Assembly (NCBI RefSeq): GCF_000521215.1
Contig: NZ_KI928932.1
Location: 155,093-219,092 of the forward strand
Source of the DNA: Labrenzia sp. DG1229
Lineage (GTDB): Bacteria > Pseudomonadota > Alphaproteobacteria > Rhizobiales > Stappiaceae
DNA: 64,000 nt
Direction: 5' to 3'
The notes beneath the pieces are model-generated. The model was not told the DNA's origin, searched no databases, and was given only the letters and a program-made list of their open reading frames with translations. The translations under genes and the position numbers were made by a program. This document shows, piece by piece, positions 36,689 through 45,881 of this stretch. The first letter of the stretch is position 1. Each line of letters starts with the position of its first letter.

Positions 36689-37669
36689 ATGAAGAACTTT
36701 CTGATTGCAGCCGGCCTTCTGGCCGCAGCGACTGCGACAGCTTATGCCGAGGACGTAACCGGCAAGCTTGTGCTGTACACTTCCCAGCCCAATGCGGATG
36801 CCCAGGCAACCGTTGATGCGTTCAAGGTCAGGCACCCCGGTGTTGATGTTGAGTGGGTTCGCGATGGCACCACAAAGATGATGGCGAAGCTCCGGGCCGA
36901 ATTCGAGGCCGGGGCTCCGAAGCCGGACGTCCTCCTGATCGCCGACATGGTCACCATGGAAGGCCTGAAAGAGGAAGGGCGCCTGATGGCACACGAAGGC
37001 GCTGATACTGCTGCCTACGATCCGGCGATCATGGACGACGACAAGACCTACTTCTCAACGAAACTGATCACCACGGGCATTGTCTACAACACCAACGCGC
37101 CAATGGTGCCGACTTCCTACAAGGATCTCCTCAAGGAAGAAGCCAGGGACAAGCTGGCGATGCCGTCCCCCCTGACGTCCGGTGCGGCAACCATCCACAT
37201 GACCGCGCTGACGTCCAACCCCGATCTCGGCTGGGCGCTCTATGAAGGACTTGCCGACCAGGGCGCCAATCCCAAGGGTGGCAACGGTGGCGCCTACAAG
37301 GCGATTGCCGGGGGTGAAAAACTCTACGGCTTTGTTGTCGACTTCCTGCCGATCCGTGAAAAGCTCAAAGGCGCGCCGGTTGAGTTCGTATTTCCGGAAG
37401 AAGGCGTCTCCGCAGTCACCGAGCCCGTCGCAATCCTGTCAACGGCCCAGAACCCGAACGCTGCCAGGGCGTTTGTCGATTTCCTGCTGTCGAAAGACGG
37501 CCAGAAACTGGCCTCGTCCCAGGGTTACCTCCCTGCACACCCGGCCGTCGCGGCTCCTGAAGGATTCCCGGCGCGCAAAGACATCAAGCTGATGGACTTC
37601 GACCCCGCACAGGCCCTGCAACAGGATCAGGCCAACAAGATCAAGTTCACCGAGATCTTCGGCGGCTGA
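36689..37669 (+). CDS. ABC transporter binding protein, AfuA/FbpA-like (iron or phosphonate class)
   Basis: This 326-residue periplasmic binding protein has a signal peptide cleaved near TAYAED (residue 20). The fold belongs to the ferric-iron/2-aminoethylphosphonate/thiamine cluster (SBP_bac_6/8), with KLVLYTSQPNADAQATVDAF at the N terminus and LSTAQNPNAARAFVDFLLS near the C terminus. The ATG at 36689 has AAAGGA upstream. It is followed by a strong hairpin and a two-module permease. Ligand is uncertain: iron, phosphonate or a phosphorylated organic compound are all possible. Confidence 0.82.
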   Translation: MKNFLIAAGLLAAATATAYAEDVTGKLVLYTSQPNADAQATVDAFKVRHPGVDVEWVRDGTTKMMAKLRAEFEAGAPKPDVLLIADMVTMEGLKEEGRLMAHEGADTAAYDPAIMDDDKTYFSTKLITTGIVYNTNAPMVPTSYKDLLKEEARDKLAMPSPLTSGAATIHMTALTSNPDLGWALYEGLADQGANPKGGNGGAYKAIAGGEKLYGFVVDFLPIREKLKGAPVEFVFPEEGVSAVTEPVAILSTAQNPNAARAFVDFLLSKDGQKLASSQGYLPAHPAVAAPEGFPARKDIKLMDFDPAQALQQDQANKIKFTEIFGG

Positions 37670-37698
37670 CGAAACATTTTTTGCTGACATAATTGCAG

Positions 37699-37722
37699 GC
37701 AGCGCGGCCAACTCCGCGCTGC
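37699..37722 (+). promoter_or_regulatory. Intercistronic hairpin after the AfuA-like gene
   Basis: Perfect 9-base arms GCAGCGCGG and CCGCGCTGC enclose a 6-base loop, 30 bp past the binding-protein stop and 17 bp before the permease start. The T6 tract (37735-37740) lies 12 bases beyond the stem, so this may be a partial terminator or an mRNA-protecting hairpin. Confidence 0.65.
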
Positions 37723-37738
37723 TTGCCTGGGGAATTTT

Positions 37739-39460
37739 TTGTCCGGCAGTCACGCGCGCATGCGATCAGCGTCAACATCCGAAAAAGTCACACTCTTGCT
37801 GGTAGTTACCGGTGCGACGCTCATCTGTGGCCTGCCCTTGCTGCTGCTCTTCAAGACGGGTCTTGCCGACACCACAGGGCTGAATTTGGGACCAATTCTG
37901 GAAGCCCTGCAAAACCGGTCGGTAAAACGGGCTCTTTGGCATTCGATCGAGTCCAGTTTCCTGTCGGCGCTGGCGGCAACGGTGCTTGGAACCCTACTTG
38001 CGCTGCTCATTGGCCTCACAAACATCCGTGCAAAGGGACTTCTCGTCTTCCTCGTCCTGTTGCCGATGATGATCCCGCCCCACGTGACGGCAATTGCCTG
38101 GATCCAGGCGCTCGGTCCCGCCAGTCCCGTCTTGCGCTGGCTTGGCCTGGCGCCAGAACTCGGCTCCACGCACCCGCTCTATTCCCGCGAAGGTCTGGTT
38201 CTGTTGCTGACACTTCAACACAGTCCCCTCGTCTTTCTCCTGACAAGAGCGGCATTGAGATCCTTTCCGCGCGAACTGTCCGACGCGGCGCGCATATCCG
38301 GCGCCGGCGCATTCACGATGCTGCGCCGGATCACGCTGCCCCTTCTTGGCCCCGCATTGCTTGCCGGCTTTGCACTTGCCTTCGTCGCGGCACTCGGCAA
38401 TTTCGGCATCAACGCGCTGATCGGTATTCCGGCTCGCTATACGACACTGCCCGTTCTGGTCTGGCGGCGGTTGGCAAGCTTTGGCCCCGACATCCTGCCG
38501 AACGTGGCGGTGATCTCGGTTATCCTTGCCTTTGTGGCATTCACGGCACTCCTTCTTCAAAGCCTCTTGCAACGACGCATGCAGGCCAGCCTGATCGGGT
38601 TGCCGCAGGACCCTCTTGCCATTTCACTGGGACGCAAGCGACCCTATATCGAAGCGGCCATTTGGTTGCTTGTCGCCAGTGTGCTTCTTCTGCCCGCAGC
38701 CTCGCTCCTGGCAACATCATTGGTCAGAACCTATGGCTTGCCGTTGTCGCTCGACACACTCACGCTGGAAAATTTCGTCGAAGTGCTCTGGCGTCAGACC
38801 GTAACCCTCAGGTCCTTTGCGAATTCCACGTTTGTCGCAGCCGCTGCAGCCGTGATCATCGCAGGAACAAGCCTGCTGCTCGGATATTTTCTATCGCATG
38901 GGCACCGAGCACACCGGCGGTGGGCTGAGTTCGCGCTGACCCAGACAGAAATCGCATTCGCCGTACCCGGCCTGGTAATGTCCATCGCCTTCATTCTGGC
39001 CTTCATTCGCCCACTCCCCCTGGTCAATGTCTCTCTTTACGGTTCGTTGTGGATCATCCTGCTCGCCTACTTGTCCGTGTTTCTGGCCGTCGGCCTGAAA
39101 CCGGTCGCTGCCGCTTTTCTGCAAATGGACGGCTCACTGGAGGACGCGGCAAAAGTATCGGGAGCTGGTTTTTTCCGCCGAATAACCAGGGTTTTTGCCC
39201 CGCTCACCGCTCCGTCGGCCGCATCCGGTGCAATTCTTGTCTTCTTGACCGCCTATAACGAGGTCACGGTATCCGCGCTGCTCTGGTCAACCGGCAATGA
39301 AACGATCGGAACCACGATTTTCAACTACGAGGATGGCGGCTACACCACGTTGGCTGCCGCGATGTCCGCTGTTGTGGTCGCTGCAACAATCCTCATCATG
39401 CTCGCGATGAATGTCTTGGCCAAACGAGTGCCCGCCGGAACGATCCCCTGGAAGGATTGA
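37739..39460 (+). CDS. ABC transporter permease, fused two-module (FbpB/ThiP-like)
   Basis: This 573-residue inner-membrane permease consists of two BPD_transp_1 halves, each with about six hydrophobic segments and an EAA loop (FPRELSDAARISGAGAFTML near 180; GSLEDAAKVSGAGFFRR near 465). Fused permeases are typical of FbpB, ThiP and PhnU-type importers. The TTG at 37739 is favoured as start because GGGGA lies five bases ahead; the first ATG (37760) has no such site. It works with the upstream binding protein. The likely ATPase is on the opposite strand, converging with a 12-bp gap. Confidence 0.85.
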   Translation: MSGSHARMRSASTSEKVTLLLVVTGATLICGLPLLLLFKTGLADTTGLNLGPILEALQNRSVKRALWHSIESSFLSALAATVLGTLLALLIGLTNIRAKGLLVFLVLLPMMIPPHVTAIAWIQALGPASPVLRWLGLAPELGSTHPLYSREGLVLLLTLQHSPLVFLLTRAALRSFPRELSDAARISGAGAFTMLRRITLPLLGPALLAGFALAFVAALGNFGINALIGIPARYTTLPVLVWRRLASFGPDILPNVAVISVILAFVAFTALLLQSLLQRRMQASLIGLPQDPLAISLGRKRPYIEAAIWLLVASVLLLPAASLLATSLVRTYGLPLSLDTLTLENFVEVLWRQTVTLRSFANSTFVAAAAAVIIAGTSLLLGYFLSHGHRAHRRWAEFALTQTEIAFAVPGLVMSIAFILAFIRPLPLVNVSLYGSLWIILLAYLSVFLAVGLKPVAAAFLQMDGSLEDAAKVSGAGFFRRITRVFAPLTAPSAASGAILVFLTAYNEVTVSALLWSTGNETIGTTIFNYEDGGYTTLAAAMSAVVVAATILIMLAMNVLAKRVPAGTIPWKD

Positions 39461-39471
39461 GACATGGAACC

Positions 39472-40518
39472 TCAATTCGGCAACACCCAGCCCCGCAGAA
39501 CCGACACTTGCATGGGTTCACCGGGATCCGCGCACCGATCCAGTGTCATCCTCAACGGTTCCAGCAACCCTTTCACTTTCACGAACACATCCCACGAACC
39601 ACCCCGGTAGACGGTGCGAAGCACGGTGGCCTGAAATCCGGACCCGCCAGGTGCAAGTACCAGGTGCTCGGGACGCAACACCAGCGTTGCAGGTCCCGTA
39701 TTCATGGCCTCGGGGCAATCAACGTCAACGACGACGTCGGCAAACGAAACCCGTGCCGACCCTCCATTCACCTGGTCTACCACGACGGGCACCAGGCTGC
39801 TTTGTCCGATGAACCCGGCCACACGTCGCGAATTCGGGCGCTGGTAGATCGCTTCCGGTTTGGCAACCTGAAGGATTTCTCCTTCCCACATCACCGCAAC
39901 CCGATCGGCGAGCGCCATCGCTTCGCGCTGGTCGTGGGTAATGAAAAGGGTCGTTGCGCCGCTCGCCGTGTGAAAGGCAGCTAGTTCTTCTTCCATGGTA
40001 CTGCGCAGATGCGGGTCGAGATTGGCAAGCGGCTCATCCATCAGGACCGTTTCTGCTCCTTGAGCAAGGCATCTTGCAAGCGCAACCCGTTGGCGCTGCC
40101 CGCCGGAAAGCGCAGCCGGTCTTCTTTCGGCAAACTCTGACAGGGAGACTGTCTCCAGACACTCCGCAACACGCTCGTTCACCTGAGGTCGCCGCTTTCC
40201 TGCGGTCTCAAGGGGAAAGGCAACATTGCGCGCAACACTCATGTGCGGCCACAGGGCGTAGGTTTGAAAAACGACACCGACGCGCCGGTCTTCGGGCGAG
40301 ACGTGCAGGGTCTTGTGCGCGACGGGAATATCATCCAGCAGGATTTCGCCCGCGTCGATTGGCTCAAGACCGGCAATCGCACGCAGCAGCGTTGACTTGC
40401 CGCATCCCGAAGGCCCGAGCACGACGAAAAACATCCCGTCTTCGATCTCGAGCGACACGTTGTTCAAGGCAGGGTGTGAACCGAAACACTTGGAAACGGA
40501 GGTAACGGTTATGGACAT
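39472..40518 (-). CDS. ABC transporter ATP-binding protein (FbpC/PotA-like)
   Basis: This 348-residue ATPase has Walker A GPSGCGKST, Q-loop FQTYALWPH, signature LSGGQRQRVALARCL, Walker B VLMDEPLANLD and H-loop FITHDQREAMALA. A C-terminal TOBE-type domain includes VLRPEHLVLAP. The ATG at 40518 follows GGGAGG. It probably serves the permease encoded tail-to-tail with it. Separating ATPase from permease on opposite strands is unusual. A kinase-like gene is upstream on the same strand. Confidence 0.85.
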   Translation of the reverse strand: MSITVTSVSKCFGSHPALNNVSLEIEDGMFFVVLGPSGCGKSTLLRAIAGLEPIDAGEILLDDIPVAHKTLHVSPEDRRVGVVFQTYALWPHMSVARNVAFPLETAGKRRPQVNERVAECLETVSLSEFAERRPAALSGGQRQRVALARCLAQGAETVLMDEPLANLDPHLRSTMEEELAAFHTASGATTLFITHDQREAMALADRVAVMWEGEILQVAKPEAIYQRPNSRRVAGFIGQSSLVPVVVDQVNGGSARVSFADVVVDVDCPEAMNTGPATLVLRPEHLVLAPGGSGFQATVLRTVYRGGSWDVFVKVKGLLEPLRMTLDRCADPGEPMQVSVLRGWVLPN

Positions 40519-40577
40519 GCCTCCCGTTATCCCTCTCATGTGACAGCCAGATTACACAGGTCCTGAATACCAGGACA

Positions 40578-41570
40578 TCATTTGACGCGAAGTCTCAGCA
40601 ATAGATCGACCTCTTCTTCGAGCGCGCGTCCATAGGCACGTGCGGCCGGCGCGTTGATCTGGCCAAGTGTTTCGTGCCGGAACAGGCAATAAGCGGCAAG
40701 GCGCCAGTGATAGGCACTGCGTTCTTCAAGAAACCTCTCCACCGTATCCTGGTTCGGATAGTGCTTCAGGAACATGTCTTCCGCATAAGCGACCAGTGGA
40801 TGCAGTCCGTACAACTTCAAAAGTCCCGGCGACACGAAACCGCAGATGTCTTCAACGGGATCACCATATCCGGCATATTGCCAGTCGATCATCCGCGCTC
40901 CTCCAGCTGTCGACTGGATGGTTCCGAGACAAAAGCTCCGGTGCACGAGCGTGCGTTCGACCGTCCGCTGTTTGACCAGATCGTCAACCGGACGCAACCG
41001 CTTGAGATTGACCGCCTTGGGGCTCTCCGGAATGGCCGCCAGCATCGCATCGCCACCCTCCAGGACCTCGTGAAATCCTGCAGGCACAACCTGGTGACCC
41101 GGGACAGGTTCCCTGAGAGCTGCAATTCGGCCGATCAGATCCGCGGCTTCGCCAACATCGATCTCATCGTTTTTCGGAGGACCATAACCATAGACGAGCA
41201 GAGGTGTTCCGACGGGACTGTGCGAATAGATTTCAAGCGCAGGAGCAAGATTATAGCCTGCGAGAAAAGTCAGCGCTTCTGCCTCCTGGTCCGGCAGGGT
41301 CGGATAGAGCGGATTTTCCTCGTTTTCGGGAAAGAATTCCTTCACCACGAAGATGCGTTCAGGAGTATCAAGGCGCCAGAATCGACTGGTATAATTGACC
41401 GGCAGCGGCCGCAAACGTGCCGTGCTCCAATCCTGCACGGAAAGCTGGTCCTTCAGAAACGCCAGAAGAACTGAATCGGAAAGCTGTTCGGTCACGTCAG
41501 GTTTGTCCGTTTTGACATCAACAGGTCTCTGATCGCCTTCAGGATAGCGTTCGTCAAGTCGAACTTCCAA
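40578..41570 (-). CDS. Aminoglycoside/choline-kinase-like phosphotransferase with altered catalytic loop
   Basis: This protein of about 330 residues has the APH/choline kinase fold: a nucleotide-binding Lys in FVVKEFF (about residue 77), a catalytic-loop region, and the metal-binding segment MIDWQYAGYGDP (Asp near 229), close to choline/ethanolamine-kinase relatives. The catalytic loop reads VHRSFCLGTIQ where the family has H-x-D-x4-N, so catalytic Asp and Asn are Ser and Thr. It may be a pseudokinase or use a changed mechanism. I prefer the TTG at 41570 because GGAGG lies six bases ahead; ATGs at 41576 and 41606 are alternatives. It is divergent from the mttB-like gene and upstream of the ATPase. 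Confidence 0.72.
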   Translation of the reverse strand: MEVRLDERYPEGDQRPVDVKTDKPDVTEQLSDSVLLAFLKDQLSVQDWSTARLRPLPVNYTSRFWRLDTPERIFVVKEFFPENEENPLYPTLPDQEAEALTFLAGYNLAPALEIYSHSPVGTPLLVYGYGPPKNDEIDVGEAADLIGRIAALREPVPGHQVVPAGFHEVLEGGDAMLAAIPESPKAVNLKRLRPVDDLVKQRTVERTLVHRSFCLGTIQSTAGGARMIDWQYAGYGDPVEDICGFVSPGLLKLYGLHPLVAYAEDMFLKHYPNQDTVERFLEERSAYHWRLAAYCLFRHETLGQINAPAARAYGRALEEEVDLLLRLRVK

Positions 41571-41757
41571 AGTCATCCTCCAAGGACCCGACCAGAAACC
41601 GGTCATGTCGGAGTTGAGGCACTCACCGTCGCTCTCAGACTGCGCCTGAAATTTGCCCTCTCCGCTACAGTCATGAGATCGGCGCGGAAATTGACTCCGC
41701 AGCCAGCAGCGGGACAAGTCCTTGGCCCCGCTTCAGACCCAAACCACGGCGGATCGG

Positions 41758-43338
41758 ATGACAGCTGACCTCGAAACGGCATCCTTGAACGAAACGGCCC
41801 CGGCGCGGCGCGGACGCCGCCGCAGGGGAGGCGATGGTAAATCGGGTCGCGACCTTTTCCCGCAAAAGCCTTTCCGGCAACCACGTCATATCTTCAAACC
41901 GATCGAAGCCATTTCTGCCGACGAATTGGAATCCATTCACGATGCCTCGATGCGCGTCTTGGAGGAAATCGGCATGGATTTTCTCCACGAAGAAGCCAGG
42001 GCCATGCTGAAAGCCGCTGGTGCGCAGGTGAAACCGGGTGAGGACCGGGTGAGGATGGATCGTGCCATGGTGGAAGAACTGGTTGCCAAGGCACCTTCCG
42101 AATTCATCCTGCGCGCGAGAAACAGGAACCACGATCTCAGGATTGGTGGAGACGCGATTGTTTTTTCCTGTGTCGCAAGCACACCGAACGTCGTCGACCG
42201 GGATGGTGGCCGCCGACCGGGCAACCGGGAGGATTTCCAGAAACTCCTGAAACTCGGCCAGTTCTTCAACATCATCCACGCACCGCTCGGATACCCGGTC
42301 GAACCCGTCGATATTCATGCCTCCATTCGCCATCTCGACTGCATTGCCGACGCCATCAGGCTGACGGACAAGGTCTTGCACCTTTATTCGCTCGGCAAGG
42401 AACGCAATCACGATGGCATCGAACTCGCGCGGATCGCCAATGGCCTGACGCCGGAGGAGCTCGTCGAGACCCCCTGCACGCTGACTGTGATCAACACGTC
42501 TTCGCCGTTGCGTCTCGACACGCCCATGCTCCAGGGGATCATCGAAATGGCCAGGGCCGGGCAGGTTTCGGTCGTTACTCCGTTTACACTTGCCGGTGCG
42601 ATGGCACCTGTGACTGTCGCCGGCGCCCTGACGCTGCAGAATGCCGAAGCCCTTGCGGGGATCGCTTTTGCGCAACTCGTGCGTCCCGGCGCGCCGGTGG
42701 TCTATGGCGGCTTCACCTCCAATGTCGACATGAAATCAGGGGCGCCCGCCTTCGGCACACCCGAATATATGCAAGCGGCTCTTGTGAGCGGTCAGCTCGC
42801 CAGACGGTACAACTTGCCCTTCAGGTCCTCCGGTGTTTGCGCGGCCAACACGGTCGATTACCAGGCCGCCCTGGAAACGACCTTGTCGGAATGGGGGGCG
42901 ATCAACGGCGGCGGCAATCTCATCAAACACGCAGCCGGCTGGCTCGAAGGCGGACTGAGTGCGGGCTTTGAGAAATTCATTGCCGACATCGACCTGCTGC
43001 AGAAGATTGCGGAGTACCTCACACCTCTCGATGTCTCCGAAGCATCGCTCGCGGTCGATGCGATCCGGGATGTCGGACCGGCCGGACACTTCTTCGGCAC
43101 AGAACACACGCAGGCCCGCTACAAGGACGCTTTCTATCCGCCCATCGTATCGGACTGGCGCAACTACGAGACCTGGGCGGAGGCCGGCAGTCCAACCGCT
43201 TATGACAAGGCCAACATGCTCTACAAGAAAGCCCTCGAGGCCTATGAGCAGCCCGCGCTTGATCCGGCGGTCGACGAAGAGATTTCCGAATTTGTCGACC
43301 GGCGCAAGGCCGAAGGCGGCGTACCGACCGATTTCTGA
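41758..43338 (+). CDS. Trimethylamine methyltransferase (MttB) family protein, non-pyrrolysine
   Basis: This 526-residue member of the MttB superfamily transfers a methyl group from a quaternary amine or sulfonium to a corrinoid protein in characterised members (MttB, glycine betaine MtgB). An Arg-rich N terminus (about 15-25) precedes the TIM-barrel domain with SMRVLEEIGMDFLHEEA, VINTSSPLRLDTPML, VTPFTLAGAMAPVTVAGAL and INGGGNLIKHAAGWLEGGL. No in-frame amber codon is present, so it is the non-Pyl type. The ATG at 41758 is chosen; a TTG at 41722 is possible. It heads an operon with the FAD/GcvT and DddP-like genes. No corrinoid-protein gene is in the window. Confidence 0.85.
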   Translation: MTADLETASLNETAPARRGRRRRGGDGKSGRDLFPQKPFRQPRHIFKPIEAISADELESIHDASMRVLEEIGMDFLHEEARAMLKAAGAQVKPGEDRVRMDRAMVEELVAKAPSEFILRARNRNHDLRIGGDAIVFSCVASTPNVVDRDGGRRPGNREDFQKLLKLGQFFNIIHAPLGYPVEPVDIHASIRHLDCIADAIRLTDKVLHLYSLGKERNHDGIELARIANGLTPEELVETPCTLTVINTSSPLRLDTPMLQGIIEMARAGQVSVVTPFTLAGAMAPVTVAGALTLQNAEALAGIAFAQLVRPGAPVVYGGFTSNVDMKSGAPAFGTPEYMQAALVSGQLARRYNLPFRSSGVCAANTVDYQAALETTLSEWGAINGGGNLIKHAAGWLEGGLSAGFEKFIADIDLLQKIAEYLTPLDVSEASLAVDAIRDVGPAGHFFGTEHTQARYKDAFYPPIVSDWRNYETWAEAGSPTAYDKANMLYKKALEAYEQPALDPAVDEEISEFVDRRKAEGGVPTDF

Positions 43339-43391
43339 TCCCACCAATTTCAAACCCCGCCTGCCAGGGTCGGGGATGCCGGAGTATTTGC

Positions 43392-45827
43392 ATGAAAACT
43401 CACACTCAAGTCGTTGTCATTGGCGGGGGCGTTGTCGGCTGCAGTGTTCTTTATCATCTGACCAAGCTTGGCTGGAAAGATGTCACGCTGGTTGAACGCG
43501 ACGAACTGACGTCGGGATCCTCCTGGCACGCCGCAGGCGGCTTTCACACCCTGAATGGCGACCCGAACGTCGCACAGCTCCAGAGTTATACGGTCGACCT
43601 CTACAAGGAGCTGGAGGAGATTTCCGGTCAATCCTGCAGCCTTCACCTGACAGGCGGCGTCATGCTCGCCGATACCCCTGAGCGCATGGACTTTCTCCGT
43701 CTGGCGCAGGCCAAGGGCCGTTATCTCGGCATGGAACTGGAACTCATCTCGGTCGCAGAGGCCAAGACCATGTTCCCGATGCTCGACGAAAGACACTTCA
43801 TCGGTGCCCTGTGGGATCCGGTCGAAGGTCATCTGGATCCTTCCGGCACGACACACGCCTATGCCAAGGCGGCGCGCATCAACGGTGCAACCGTCCATCG
43901 GCACACCAAGGTCGAGGAACTGGTGCAGACACCCGATGGCAACTGGGATGTCATCACCGACAAGGGAACCATCCGGGCCGAACACGTCGTCAATGCAGGA
44001 GGGCTCTGGGCACGTGAATGCGGGCGCATGGTCGGCATTGAACTTCCCGTGCTTGCGATGGAGCACATGTATCTGCTCACCGACGAAATGCCGGAAGTCG
44101 TCGCCTACAACGAAGCGACGGGAAAGGAACTGATCGGCATTCTTGATTTCGGCGGCGAGATCTACACCCGGCAGGAAGGCAAGGGCATGCTGCTTGGAAC
44201 CTACGAGCAGAACTGCCGCCCGTGGAGCCCGCGCCAGACCCCCTGGGACTTCGGTCATGAGCTTCTTGCGCCGGATCTCGACAGGATTGCACCGGAACTG
44301 GAGGTCGGTTTCGAACACTTCCCGGCGCTTCAGAATGCCGGCATCAAGCAGGTCATCAACGGTCCGTTCACTTTCGCGCCGGACGGCAACCCGCTGGTCG
44401 GTCCGGTCAGGGGTCTTCGGAACTATTGGGTTGCCTGCGGTGTCATGGCCGGGTTCAGCCAGGGTGGAGGCGTTGGCCTTTCGCTTGCCAACTGGATGAT
44501 CAACGGCGATCCGGGTTACGACATCTGGGGCATGGATGTTGCGCGCTACGGCGACTGGGCAACGCTTTCGTATACCAACGCCAAGGTGCGCGAAAACTAT
44601 CGCCGCCGGTTCCGCATCCGCTTCCCGAACGAGGAACTCCCCGCGGCCCGGCCGCATCAGACCACTCCCCTTTACGACCGAATGCTCTCGCAAGGCGCCG
44701 TGATGGGTGACAGCTGGGCATTGGAAACGCCGCTCTGGTTCGCTCCGGAAGGCGTGGAAGCAAGGGACGTCTTCTCCTTCCACCGCTCAAACGATTTTGA
44801 ACATGTAGGCGCAGAATGCCGCGCTGTGCGTGAAAGTGTCGGTATTACCGAGATCGCAAATTTCGCGAAATACGAAATCAGGGGACCGGGCGCCAAAGAC
44901 TTTCTGTCAATGCTGATGACCAACACGATGCCGAAGATCGGCCGCATTATCCTGACACCGATGCTGAACGAAAACGGCAAGCTGATAGGCGACTTCACGA
45001 TCGCCCGCGCCGCGGACGAAAAATTCTACATGTTCGGATCGTCCCAGGCTGAGATCTATCACATGCGGTGGTTCGAAAAGCATCTGCCGCAGGATGGATC
45101 GGTAACCCTGGCGGCCATCAACCTCGGCTGGGTCGGCCTCTCGATCGCGGGTCCCAATTCCCGAAAGGTCCTGCAGAAGGTCACCGGAGAGGACGTTTCC
45201 AATGAGGCTTTCCGTTTCATGGATTTCCGCGAAATGGATGTCTCCAGCGCACCGTGCAAGGTCAACCGCATCACATATACCGGTGATCTTGGATACGAGA
45301 TCTGGATGGCCCCGGAATATGAGCGCCAGGTCTATGAAGCCCTGGTGGAGGCTGGAGCCGAATTCGGTATCAGGAACTTCGGCATGCGCGCCCTTCTCGC
45401 AATGCGTCTTGAAAAGAACTTCGGCACCTGGTTTCGGGAGTTCCGTCCGATCTACGGCCCGTATGAAGCGGACCTAGGCCGTTTCGTCAAACTCTCGAAA
45501 AACCGTTTCATCGGCCAGCAAGCCGCCCGGAAGGAATTCGAGGACGGACCAAAACGCCTGAGGACCAGCTTTGCTGTCGAGGTGTCGGACGCCGATGTCA
45601 TGGGCGACGAACCGATCTGGCACAACGGTGAAGTCATCGGCTGGATTACATCGGGCGGCTTCGCCCACTGGGTCGGGAAGTCACTCGCCCAGGGCTATGT
45701 TCCGGCCGAGTTTGCCGGGGATACCACCGAAGGTGCATTTGAAATCGAAATACTGGGTGAAATGTGCAGGGCCACCATCCTGCCCGAGCCGCCTTTCGAT
45801 CCGCAAGCGCAACGCATGCGCATGTAA
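43392..45827 (+). CDS. FAD-dependent oxidoreductase fused to GcvT domain (dimethylglycine dehydrogenase-like)
   Basis: This 811-residue protein has an N-terminal DAO domain (VVVIGGGVVGCSVLYHLTK, residues 8-26), then the FAO linker, an aminomethyltransferase GcvT domain (about 440-700) and its C-terminal barrel (about 715-800). SSWHAAGG at 43-50 matches the site where the His carries covalent FAD in dimethylglycine dehydrogenase. Relatives oxidise N-methyl groups and pass the one-carbon unit to tetrahydrofolate. The gene starts 53 bp after the MttB-like gene and 54 bp before the DddP-like gene, so they probably act on one methylated substrate. Dimethylglycine, sarcosine or a sulfonium analogue cannot be separated by eye. 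Confidence 0.87.
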   Translation: MKTHTQVVVIGGGVVGCSVLYHLTKLGWKDVTLVERDELTSGSSWHAAGGFHTLNGDPNVAQLQSYTVDLYKELEEISGQSCSLHLTGGVMLADTPERMDFLRLAQAKGRYLGMELELISVAEAKTMFPMLDERHFIGALWDPVEGHLDPSGTTHAYAKAARINGATVHRHTKVEELVQTPDGNWDVITDKGTIRAEHVVNAGGLWARECGRMVGIELPVLAMEHMYLLTDEMPEVVAYNEATGKELIGILDFGGEIYTRQEGKGMLLGTYEQNCRPWSPRQTPWDFGHELLAPDLDRIAPELEVGFEHFPALQNAGIKQVINGPFTFAPDGNPLVGPVRGLRNYWVACGVMAGFSQGGGVGLSLANWMINGDPGYDIWGMDVARYGDWATLSYTNAKVRENYRRRFRIRFPNEELPAARPHQTTPLYDRMLSQGAVMGDSWALETPLWFAPEGVEARDVFSFHRSNDFEHVGAECRAVRESVGITEIANFAKYEIRGPGAKDFLSMLMTNTMPKIGRIILTPMLNENGKLIGDFTIARAADEKFYMFGSSQAEIYHMRWFEKHLPQDGSVTLAAINLGWVGLSIAGPNSRKVLQKVTGEDVSNEAFRFMDFREMDVSSAPCKVNRITYTGDLGYEIWMAPEYERQVYEALVEAGAEFGIRNFGMRALLAMRLEKNFGTWFREFRPIYGPYEADLGRFVKLSKNRFIGQQAARKEFEDGPKRLRTSFAVEVSDADVMGDEPIWHNGEVIGWITSGGFAHWVGKSLAQGYVPAEFAGDTTEGAFEIEILGEMCRATILPEPPFDPQAQRMRM

Positions 45828-45881
45828 TCCCCCTCTCAAACAAAGGAAAGAGCCGACGCGCGGAGGAGGCGCAAGGCATAC

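Noticed and set aside
43350..44783. 477-residue minus-strand frame opposite the FAD/GcvT gene
   Set aside because: The plus-strand protein has unmistakable flavin and GcvT motifs; the antisense frame has none and no ribosome-binding site.
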